A stretch of DNA of 12,131 nucleotides, from contig RFRI01000020.1 of the NCBI GenBank assembly GCA_009924535.1, positions 1-12,131 of the forward strand, written 5' to 3'. Origin of the DNA: Verrucomicrobiota bacterium (GTDB lineage Bacteria; Verrucomicrobiota; Verrucomicrobiia; Opitutales; UBA953). The notes beneath the pieces were generated by a model that was not told the DNA's origin, did not search any database, and worked only from the letters and a program-made list of their open reading frames with translations. This document shows positions 6,785 through 12,131 of the stretch, piece by piece. Positions within the stretch are counted from its first letter, which is position 1. Each line of letters opens with the position of its first letter. The position numbers were made by a program, and so were the translations under genes.

Positions 6785-8428
6785 ATGGCTTCTCCCTTCC
6801 ATTACCAGGAACCTTTCCCGCTGGGGCCCGATACCACGCAGTATCGCCTGCTCACCAAGGAGCATGTCTCCGTCGCCGAGTTCGACGGCAAGCCTGTCCT
6901 CAAGGTCGCCCCGGAAGCCCTCACGCTCCTCGCCAATCAGGCGCTGCACGACATCAATTTTTATCTCCGCACCGAGCACCTCGGGCAGGTCGCCGCGATC
7001 CTCGCGGACAAGGAAGCCAGCGACAACGACCGCGCCGTCGCGCTCGCGATGCTGCGTAACGCCGAGGTCGCCGCGAAGGGCGTGCTGCCATTCTGCCAGG
7101 ATACCGGTACCGCCGCCATCACCGCCAAGAAGGGCCAGCAGGTCTGGACCGGCGGCGACGATGCCGAAGCGCTCTCGCTGGGTGTCTATCAGGCCTACGC
7201 GCAGAACAATCTGCGTTACTCGCAGCTCGCGCCGCTCGACCTCTATACCGAGAAGAACACCGGCACGAACCTCCCCGCGCAGATCGAAATCGCCGCCGTC
7301 AGCGGCTCGAAGTTCGAGTTCCTCTTCGTCGCCAAGGGCGGAGGCTCCGCCAACAAGTGCTACCTCTACCAGGAGACCAAGGCGGTCCTGAATCCGAAGT
7401 CCCTCGTCAAGTTCCTCACCGAGAAGATGCAGTCCCTCGGCACCGCCGCCTGCCCGCCGTATCACCTCGCGTTCGTCATCGGCGGCACCTCCGCCGAGGC
7501 GACCATGAAGGCCGTCAAGCTGGCCTCCACCCACTACTACGACGCGTTGCCGACCTCCGGCAGCGAGCATGGCCGCGCCTTCCGCGACACCGCGCTCGAA
7601 GCCGAGCTCCTCAAGGTCGCGCACCAGCTCGGCATCGGCGCGCAGTTCGGCGGCAAGTGGTTCGCCCTCGACGTCCGTGTCGTCCGCCTGCCGCGTCACG
7701 GCGCCTCGTGCCCGATCGGCCTCGCCGTCTCCTGTTCCGCCGACCGTAACGCCAAGGCCAAGATCGACAAGGACGGCATCTGGATCGAGCAGCTCGAGAC
7801 GAACCCCGGCCGCTTCATTCCCGCCGACGCGCGTAAGCACGCCGACGCCACCAAGGTCGTGAAGATCGACCTCAACCGGCCCATGGCGGACATCCGCGCC
7901 GAGCTGTCGAAGCATCCCGTCACCACCCGCCTTGCGCTCACCGGCACCCTCGTCGTCGCCCGCGACATCGCGCACGCCAAGATCCGCGAGCGCCTTGAGA
8001 AGGGCGAAGGCCTGCCGCAGTATATCAAGGACCATCCGGTCTACTACGCCGGCCCCGCCAAGACGCCGGTCGGCATGGCTTCCGGTTCGTTCGGCCCGAC
8101 CACCGCCGGTCGCATGGACAGCTACGTCGAACTCTTCCAGAAGCATGGTGGCTCGCTGGTCATGATCGCCAAAGGCAACCGTGGCGAGACCGTCACCAAC
8201 GCCTGCAAGGCTCATGGCGGCTTCTACCTCGGCTCGATCGGCGGCCCCGCGGCCATCCTCGCGCAGGAGAACATCCGCAAGGTCGAGGTCATCGATTATC
8301 CGGAGCTTGGCATGGAGGCCGTGTGGAAGATCGAAGTCGTCGATTTCCCCGCTTTCATCCTCGTCGACGACAAGGGGCACGACTTCTTCCGCGAACTGCC
8401 CGGCGGCTGCGGCATCTGCGGTCCCTGA
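6785..8428 (+). CDS. fumA: Class I fumarate hydratase, FumA/FumB type, [4Fe-4S]
   Basis: The enzyme interconverts fumarate and L-malate in the TCA cycle with an oxygen-sensitive [4Fe-4S] cluster. The 547-aa length equals the single-chain FumA/FumB type. From the N-terminus FHYQEPFPLGPDTTQYRLL to the end it follows E. coli FumA (as I recall that sequence) almost without gaps. The expected cluster ligands are present: Cys104 in PFCQDTGT, Cys223 in GTAACPPYH and Cys317 in VSCSADRN. Other blocks seen are NTGTNLPAQI, AKGGGSANK, AFVIGGTSAE, GRDIAHAK-like ARDIAHAK, YYAGPAKTP and FGPTTAGRMDSY. The C-terminal beta domain ends in a CxxC tail (GGCGICGP). I chose ATG 6785 over GTG 6776 because of the family N-terminus and the -10 box upstream. 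It has its own predicted promoter and follows ygfZ after 46 bp. Confidence 0.96.
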   Translation: MASPFHYQEPFPLGPDTTQYRLLTKEHVSVAEFDGKPVLKVAPEALTLLANQALHDINFYLRTEHLGQVAAILADKEASDNDRAVALAMLRNAEVAAKGVLPFCQDTGTAAITAKKGQQVWTGGDDAEALSLGVYQAYAQNNLRYSQLAPLDLYTEKNTGTNLPAQIEIAAVSGSKFEFLFVAKGGGSANKCYLYQETKAVLNPKSLVKFLTEKMQSLGTAACPPYHLAFVIGGTSAEATMKAVKLASTHYYDALPTSGSEHGRAFRDTALEAELLKVAHQLGIGAQFGGKWFALDVRVVRLPRHGASCPIGLAVSCSADRNAKAKIDKDGIWIEQLETNPGRFIPADARKHADATKVVKIDLNRPMADIRAELSKHPVTTRLALTGTLVVARDIAHAKIRERLEKGEGLPQYIKDHPVYYAGPAKTPVGMASGSFGPTTAGRMDSYVELFQKHGGSLVMIAKGNRGETVTNACKAHGGFYLGSIGGPAAILAQENIRKVEVIDYPELGMEAVWKIEVVDFPAFILVDDKGHDFFRELPGGCGICGP

Positions 8429-8432
8429 TTCA

Positions 8433-8460
8433 TTGACGGAAGCCGGCGGGAGTGTATCCA
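8433..8460 (+). promoter_or_regulatory. Predicted sigma70-type promoter of the hydrolase gene, possibly leaderless
   Basis: TTGACG (8433-8438; five of six match TTGACA), a 16-bp spacer and TATCCA (8455-8460) are followed after 6 nt by the ATG at 8467. The start of transcription is expected about 7 nt past the -10, that is, at the ATG itself. This supports 8467 over the GTG at 8452, which lies upstream of the -10. The layout matches the fumarase promoter almost exactly. A GGGAG at 8448-8452 is about 14 nt from the ATG, too far for a good ribosome-binding site. Confidence 0.55.
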
Positions 8461-8466
8461 GAAAGC

Positions 8467-9402
8467 ATGCCCCTCATGCTTACCCTGGCCGCCTTTCTTT
8501 GCGCCGCCGAGCCCGCGCCGGTCGCGAAATCCGTCGCCGAGCCGGCCTCCGAAGACACCCCGGCCGCGCTCAAGAAGGTCCCCGTCTATCCTAAGACCGT
8601 CGCGGTCCTCAAGGACGTCGCGTACCTCGGCGGCACGCGCAAGGAGAAGGCGGACATCTACTCGCCGCTCGACCTCGATAAGACCAAGCCGCTCCCCGGC
8701 ATCATCGTCATCCATGGCGGCGGTTTCAACGACGGGGACAAGGCGCGCAACCGCGAGCTCAACATCAGCGAGAACCTCACGCTCAAGGGCTACGTCTGCA
8801 TGAGCATCAATTACAAGCTGCGGCGGACGCAGGGTCAGGTCACCTGGCCGCAGAGCGTCTACGACGCCAAGGCCGCCGTGCGTTATCTCCGCAAGGAGGC
8901 CGCCAATCTCGGCGTGGACCCGGAGAAGATCGGCGTCATCGGCTGTTCGGCCGGCTGCAACCTCTCCATGATGCTCGCCACGACCGGGCCGGCGGACGGC
9001 TTCGACGCCGTCAAGGGCGAGCCCTATCAGGATGTCTCGGCGCGCGTCACCTGTGCCGTCGGTTTCTACGGCGCCGTCGATCTCATGAATTATCATGACA
9101 TGAAGATGTTCGCGAAGACCCGCGAAGAGGCGCCCGAACTTTATAAGAAAGGGTCGCCCATCGCCTATCTCGACGCCAAGGATCCGCCCATGCTGCTCGT
9201 GCATGGCACGGCGGACGTCACCGTCCCGCTGAGCCAGAGCGAAACCTATCTCCGGATCGCCAAGGCCCAGGGCGCGCCGTGCGCGCTCGAGGTCATTCCC
9301 GACGCGCCGCACACGTTCGACCTGCAGCCCAAGCAGCGCGACCTACGTCCGCTGGTGACGGCTTTCTTCGACCAGCACCTCAAGGGTAAGTCGGCCAAAT
9401 AA
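8467..9402 (+). CDS. Secreted alpha/beta hydrolase (esterase/BD-FAE-like)
   Basis: This is a 311-aa protein with a short signal peptide (MPLMLTLAAFLCAAEPAPVA). A Pro/Ala-rich linker (about 15-45) leads into an alpha/beta hydrolase domain. The oxyanion-hole motif HGGGF lies at 83-87, the nucleophile elbow GCSAG puts Ser161 in the catalytic position, HGTAD supplies Asp250 and APHTF supplies His282, so the triad is complete. The layout (VxYLGG-x-RKEKADIYSP, IIVIHGGGF, WPQSVYDAKAAVRYLRK) resembles carboxylesterases related to acetyl-xylan or feruloyl esterases (BD-FAE, Pfam Abhydrolase_3 type) common in Verrucomicrobiota and Planctomycetota. Export and family suggest periplasmic or extracellular ester cleavage, perhaps on polysaccharides. 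The substrate cannot be read from the sequence. It has its own predicted promoter and ends at a strong terminator. Confidence 0.85.
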   Translation: MPLMLTLAAFLCAAEPAPVAKSVAEPASEDTPAALKKVPVYPKTVAVLKDVAYLGGTRKEKADIYSPLDLDKTKPLPGIIVIHGGGFNDGDKARNRELNISENLTLKGYVCMSINYKLRRTQGQVTWPQSVYDAKAAVRYLRKEAANLGVDPEKIGVIGCSAGCNLSMMLATTGPADGFDAVKGEPYQDVSARVTCAVGFYGAVDLMNYHDMKMFAKTREEAPELYKKGSPIAYLDAKDPPMLLVHGTADVTVPLSQSETYLRIAKAQGAPCALEVIPDAPHTFDLQPKQRDLRPLVTAFFDQHLKGKSAK

Positions 9403-9430
9403 AAAAGGCGCCCGAGCGGGCGCCTTTTTA
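9401..9430. terminator. Bidirectional intrinsic terminator between convergent genes
   Basis: A7-GGCGCCC and GGGCGCC-T5 flank a small GAGC loop, giving a GC stem with A/T flanks on both sides. It overlaps the last base pairs of the hydrolase stop (TAA at 9400-9402) and lies 20 bp from the stop of the convergent DUF5684 gene. On the plus strand it ends in TTTTTA and on the minus strand in TTTTTT, so it should stop transcription from both sides. Confidence 0.9.
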
Positions 9431-9449
9431 TCTTCGACCAACCGATGGC

Positions 9450-9911
9450 TCAGGGCTGCGGGTTATAGGTCGACTTGTCGAAGGCCAGGGCCGTGCGGAA
9501 ATAGAAGTCCGTGCCCGGGAGGGCGAGGCCGAGGCCGAAGCCGAAGCCCTTGCCGAAGCGCTTCGCGATACGCTGGCAGAGCCAGATCCACCAGATGGCG
9601 AGCAAGGCGAGGCAGAGCAGCTTCGGTCCCTTGTCGTGGGCCTTGAGGAAAGGAATCACCAGTAGCAGCGGGAGCGTCCACCAGGCCGAAAGGCCGGCGA
9701 TGCGGGTGAGGATCACGTGATGGTAGACCGGGATGATGGCCTTCCAGCCCTCGTGGCCGGCTTTCTCGAAGATCAGCCAGAGGCCGCGGATACTGAAGGC
9801 GAGGGCGGCGACCAGGGAGACGGCGAGAAAGCAGACGACGAAGATCTTGCCGTAGACTTCGGAGGGGACGTCGGCGGCGAGGACGGTGGCGAACACGGGG
9901 GTGAGGTTCAT
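9450..9911 (-). CDS. DUF5684-family integral membrane protein
   Basis: The 153-aa hydrophobic protein has about four membrane segments (near 21-45, 73-89, 96-113 and a short one near 122-136). Its core, FEKAGHEGWKAIIPVYHHVIL (about 48-68), followed by GLSAWW and later IAKRFGKGFGFGLGLALPG, is the hallmark pattern of DUF5684, a family of unknown function. Family members are sometimes found next to, or fused with, signal-peptidase or secretion genes. Nothing here supports such a role. It is transcribed alone, converging on the hydrolase. A hairpin separates it from nuoA upstream, and it has a predicted promoter right next to its ATG. No Shine-Dalgarno motif is seen. Confidence 0.8.
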   Translation of the reverse strand: MNLTPVFATVLAADVPSEVYGKIFVVCFLAVSLVAALAFSIRGLWLIFEKAGHEGWKAIIPVYHHVILTRIAGLSAWWTLPLLLVIPFLKAHDKGPKLLCLALLAIWWIWLCQRIAKRFGKGFGFGLGLALPGTDFYFRTALAFDKSTYNPQP

Positions 9912-9918
9912 GGGGTCT

Positions 9919-9946
9919 TTTCTAGGCCATGTCTGAAGGGAGTCTA
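9919..9946 (-). promoter_or_regulatory. Predicted promoter of the DUF5684 gene, possibly leaderless
   Basis: On the minus strand TAGACT (9946-9941) and TAGAAA (9924-9919) each match four of six consensus positions. They are separated by exactly 16 bp, with 7 nt between the -10 and the ATG at 9911. This is the same geometry as the fumarase and hydrolase promoters. The rest of the 147-bp gap up to the nuoA stop holds only the hairpin at 10007-10040. Confidence 0.4.
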
Positions 9947-10006
9947 CCGGTAAACGTCACCCTATGGCCGATGCGTCGCTTCTTGTGGCCTTGGGTATCG
10001 ACGTAA

Positions 10007-10040
10007 ACGAGAAGGGCGCCCGAATGGGCGCCCTTCTCGT
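10007..10040. terminator. 15-bp perfect hairpin downstream of nuoA, probable terminator
   Basis: The arms 10007-10021 and 10026-10040 are perfectly complementary around a GAAT loop (stem beginning ACGAGAAGGGCGCCC). It begins 18 bp after the nuoA stop on the minus strand. On that side it is followed by only TTTA, a weak U-tract, and on the plus strand by none. It most likely ends the nuoA transcript or protects its 3' end. The GGGCGCC core is shared with the terminator at 9401-9430. Confidence 0.65.
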
Positions 10041-10058
10041 CGCAAGCACGGGCCGCGC

Positions 10059-10451
10059 TTACTTCTCCCACTCCAGCGCGCCGCGCTTGAACTCGTAGGC
10101 GAGGCCGAGCACGAGGACGCCGAGGAAGACCGCGGTGGCGGCCGTGATGGCGATGCCGGCGGCGAGGAACTCGCGGTAGACCAGGGCCCAAGGCACGAGG
10201 AAGACGACTTCGATGTCGAAGAGGATGAAGAGCATCGCCGTCACGTAGAACTTCACGGCGAAGCGAGGGTGGGGCTTCCCTTCCATCGGGAGGCCACATT
10301 CGTAGGCCTTATCCTTGATGTAGTTGCCCTTGGCGCGCTGGCCGAAGACGTGGCTGACGATCAGGATGACCGCGGGGATCGAGAGGCCCAGGACGATCTG
10401 CACGAGGGCGGGCAGGTAGGTGCTGAGGGACTGGGATTCGGCGGCGGCCAT
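10059..10451 (-). CDS. nuoA: NADH-quinone oxidoreductase subunit A (complex I)
   Basis: NuoA is a small membrane-arm subunit of respiratory complex I, lying at the junction with the peripheral arm. The 130-aa product has three transmembrane helices (about 12-34, 66-90 and 96-118). It carries the defining loop KAYECGLPMEGKPHPRF (48-64, with YECG) and the FYVTAMLFILFDIEVVFLVPW block (68-88) with the conserved acidic pair in FDIEV. I chose ATG 10451. The open frame extends to a TTG at 10490, but that extension lies in the terminator hairpin. Unlike most nuoA genes it is not followed by nuoB. It stands alone, with a strong terminator 14 nt before its start and another hairpin after its stop. Any promoter would have to overlap the upstream terminator. 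Confidence 0.95.
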   Translation of the reverse strand: MAAAESQSLSTYLPALVQIVLGLSIPAVILIVSHVFGQRAKGNYIKDKAYECGLPMEGKPHPRFAVKFYVTAMLFILFDIEVVFLVPWALVYREFLAAGIAITAATAVFLGVLVLGLAYEFKRGALEWEK

Positions 10452-10464
10452 CGGTAGCAGACAC

Positions 10465-10498
10465 AAAAAAGCCCTCGCCTCGGGAGGCAAGGGCTTTT
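10465..10498 (-). terminator. Strong intrinsic terminator of the GldG-DUF4340 operon
   Basis: The arms 10467-10480 and 10485-10498 pair with one mismatch (C10476/A10489) around a 4-nt loop. On the minus strand the hairpin (stem AAAAGCCCTTGCCT) is followed by TTTTTTGTG, a good U-tract. It begins 12 bp past the DUF4340 stop and ends only about 13 nt before the nuoA ATG, which is unusually tight. Confidence 0.9.
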
Positions 10499-10510
10499 GC
10501 GAAACCGCCC

Positions 10511-11542
10511 TTATTTCACCTTAACTTCGGGCGAAGTGATGATGGCCGGGGCGGGTCCGGGAATCTGGATGGTCGGCGCCGCGGGTTCGGCGGCGGGCTG
10601 CTGCAGGCTTTTCTTGAAGTCGGCCAGCGAGCCGGGGACCTGTTCGGCGAGCCAAGGCGCGGCGATGAAGAGGGCCTTCTTGCCGGTGGCGTTAGCCTTG
10701 TGCTTGGGGTCGGAGTGTTCGACGCGCACGAAGGTCTTGCCTTGGTCGTTGGGCGACGTGCCGGCGAGCTTCGCGAACAGCAAGGTGACCGAGGAGCCGT
10801 CGAAGAGCGTCAGCTTCACCTGCGCGGACCGGGCGGCCTTCGCGGCATCCTTGTCGTCGAGGGCGACGGCATCGGCGGCGCGGACGGTCGCCAGCGTGGC
10901 GACGATGTCCTCGACGGCCTGGCCTTCCTTGCCCGTGAAGAGGGCGCCGAGTTCCTTGCGGGAGAAGGAGGACTTGCCGTCCTTCCACTCGAAGTCGATC
11001 GACTTGATCTCGGCGGGCTTGGCGGAGAACAGCGTCAGGTCGACCCAGGAAAGCGGGTCGCCTTCGAGGTACGCCGAGAAGTCGGTACGGATCGCGAACT
11101 CCTGGCCGGCGAGGCGGGCGCTGGCGCCGAGGCCGTCTTCGGTCGGCTTGCCGAACTGGATCGTCGTCGGCTTGCCGTCCGGCCCGACCAGCGTGAGCGA
11201 GGAATCGGCGAGGCCGAGTTTCTCGAGCCGCTTCGGGTTCGCGGTGAGCTGGCCGAAGTTATTGGCCTTCTGGAGTCCGCGGATGAGCGGCAGCAGGCGG
11301 TTCTCGACGTCGGCGGGAAGCCCCAGCTTCTCCTTCACGGTCCAGCCGTCGGCGGATTTCTCGACCGTGACGCTCTTGTTGTTGGCCTTGATCGTGAGCG
11401 ACTTCGCGCCGTCGAGCAGGGCGGCTTCGACGAGCGGCTTCTTCTCGGCTTCGGCCTTGGGCGCCTCGCGCGTGAGGCGGACGGCCGCGAAGGCGATGAG
11501 CCCGAGGACGAGCGTGGCGATGAGCAGGTTCTTGTTGCGCAT
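10511..11542 (-). CDS. DUF4340 domain-containing protein, partner of a GldG-type ABC system
   Basis: The 343-aa protein has an N-terminal membrane anchor (residues about 5-22, LLIATLVLGLIAFAAV after MRNKN), so most of it lies in the periplasm. The body has the DUF4340 pattern. An opening module (LLDGAKSLTIKANNKSVTVEK, then DGWTVKEKLGLPAD) is followed by a block on residue pairs typical of the family (RLEKLGLADSSLTLVGPDGK, TIQFGKPTEDG, ARLAGQEFAIR). Then comes a second, similar module (IKSIDFEWKDGKSSFSRKE). The C-terminus is a Pro/Ala-rich low-complexity tail. DUF4340 genes regularly follow genes for GldA/GldF/GldG-like ABC components, as here, with the GldG-like stop 6 bp upstream. The molecular function is unknown. 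A role in an envelope ABC-2 type complex is inferred from context. Confidence 0.88.
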   Translation of the reverse strand: MRNKNLLIATLVLGLIAFAAVRLTREAPKAEAEKKPLVEAALLDGAKSLTIKANNKSVTVEKSADGWTVKEKLGLPADVENRLLPLIRGLQKANNFGQLTANPKRLEKLGLADSSLTLVGPDGKPTTIQFGKPTEDGLGASARLAGQEFAIRTDFSAYLEGDPLSWVDLTLFSAKPAEIKSIDFEWKDGKSSFSRKELGALFTGKEGQAVEDIVATLATVRAADAVALDDKDAAKAARSAQVKLTLFDGSSVTLLFAKLAGTSPNDQGKTFVRVEHSDPKHKANATGKKALFIAAPWLAEQVPGSLADFKKSLQQPAAEPAAPTIQIPGPAPAIITSPEVKVK

Positions 11543-11548
11543 GGCGGA

Positions 11549-12131
11549 TTACGAAAGCTTGCGGCGACGGGCCAGGGTGTAGAGCAGGCCGAAGAGGAGG
11601 GCCAACGCCGGTCCGGCGAGCAGGTTGAGCACCTGCAGGCGCCGGCCGAGGGAATTGACGTCCTCGCTGAGCCCGCGTCGGATCACGCGGCGTTCTTCGG
11701 AAAGCTTGTCGGCCTCGACCTGGAACTTCTCGATCTCGCGCTGCATCTCGGGCGTGATGACGATGCCCTTGGCGGTCACGCCGCCGGTCTGCTTGGAGAG
11801 CTCGGTGACCTTCGCGTTGGCCTCCTCGAGGCGGCGTTCGATCTCGTCGAGCTTCGCCTGGTAGCGGAGCTGGGCGACGCGTTCGAGGTCCTGGACCTTC
11901 TTGAAGGGACGCAGCGAGGTGCCCTTCGAACGCAGGCTGACGAGTTCGTCGCTGCCGCCGAGGGTCTCGAGCACGCTGATCACGAAGCCGAGGTTATCGT
12001 TGATCGGTTCCATCGCGGCCTGGCCGCCGACCTGACGCTGGCGCACCGTGAACGGGTCCATCATGAAGTCGGAGTCGGCAACCACGAACAGGCGGCCGGG
12101 CTTCGCGCTCTGGGCGAGGTGGGGGCCAGGC
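11549..12131 (-). CDS. GldG-like ABC transporter auxiliary protein, C-terminal part (5' end outside window)
   Basis: The visible 193 residues are the end of a larger protein whose frame is open to the window edge (reading begins PGPHLAQSAKPGRLFVV). It has the DSDFMMDPF motif followed by a NDNLGFVISVLETLGGSDELVSLRSKG stretch, which matches the end of the GldG/ABC-type uncharacterised transport domain. A long, charged region predicted as coiled coil follows (about LERVAQLRYQAKLDEIERRLEE through SEERRVIRRGLSED). A final transmembrane helix (LLAGPALALLFGLLYTLA) precedes a basic tail RRRKLS. Homologues function with an ABC ATPase and a permease. Bacteroidota use them in gliding, but in other phyla the substrate is unknown. 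It is 6 bp upstream of the DUF4340 gene, clearly one operon. The ATPase and permease genes are expected beyond 12131. Confidence 0.88.
   Translation of the reverse strand, partial: PGPHLAQSAKPGRLFVVADSDFMMDPFTVRQRQVGGQAAMEPINDNLGFVISVLETLGGSDELVSLRSKGTSLRPFKKVQDLERVAQLRYQAKLDEIERRLEEANAKVTELSKQTGGVTAKGIVITPEMQREIEKFQVEADKLSEERRVIRRGLSEDVNSLGRRLQVLNLLAGPALALLFGLLYTLARRRKLS

Noticed and set aside
6512..8380. Minus-strand open frame of 622 codons
   Set aside because: Antisense to ygfZ and the fumarase, low-complexity acidic translation with no family motif.
8296..9312. Minus-strand open frame of 338 codons
   Set aside because: Antisense to the hydrolase, whose signal peptide and catalytic triad are clear.
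10452..10490. Longer nuoA start at a TTG codon
   Set aside because: It lies within the upstream terminator hairpin and adds residues foreign to the family.
10497..11582. Plus-strand open frame of 361 codons
   Set aside because: Antisense to the DUF4340 gene, with a Ser/Ala/Arg-rich translation typical of a shadow frame.

Overview
The window is GC-rich (roughly 60-65 percent G+C), densely packed bacterial chromosome made mostly of housekeeping genes. The combination of a tig-clpP-clpX run, a GldG/DUF4340 gliding-type ABC auxiliary pair, a DUF5684 membrane protein, a FumA-like class I fumarase and mostly weak Shine-Dalgarno sites fits a Gram-negative member of the Verrucomicrobiota (perhaps Opitutae) best. 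That assignment is inference from gene content, not from a marker search. There is no tRNA, rRNA, CRISPR array, phage or insertion sequence.

Left part, minus strand (4781 down to 1): coaD (phosphopantetheine adenylyltransferase), then tig (trigger factor), clpP, clpX, hisA and the first 68 codons of a secreted LolA-like protein. Gaps from tig down to hisA are 45, 4 and 5 bp, which suggests one proteostasis transcript with a histidine gene at its end. hisA is broken. Its N-terminal and C-terminal thirds are both clear, but about 60 residues of the middle are missing. In their place lies a perfect inverted copy of the preceding 90 bp, and the two ends are in different frames. This is either an assembly or amplification artefact or a real template-switch mutation, and it is the most unusual thing in the window.

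Middle, plus strand (4836 to 9402): pgsA and pgpA overlap and encode consecutive steps of phosphatidylglycerol synthesis. ygfZ overlaps the end of pgpA. Then come a class I fumarase and a secreted alpha/beta hydrolase, followed by a strong bidirectional terminator.

Right part, minus strand (12131 down to 9450): the 3' end of a GldG-like gene, a DUF4340 gene, a strong intrinsic terminator, a solitary nuoA (complex I subunit A), a second hairpin, and a DUF5684 membrane protein converging on the hydrolase.

Three genes (fumarase, hydrolase, DUF5684) share one promoter layout: a -35-like box, exactly 16 bp, a -10-like box, then 6-7 nt to the ATG. Transcription would then begin at or next to the start codon, so these mRNAs may be leaderless. 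I see no obviously novel multi-gene system. The points worth a second look are the hisA rearrangement, the probable leaderless promoters and the nuoA isolated between terminators.
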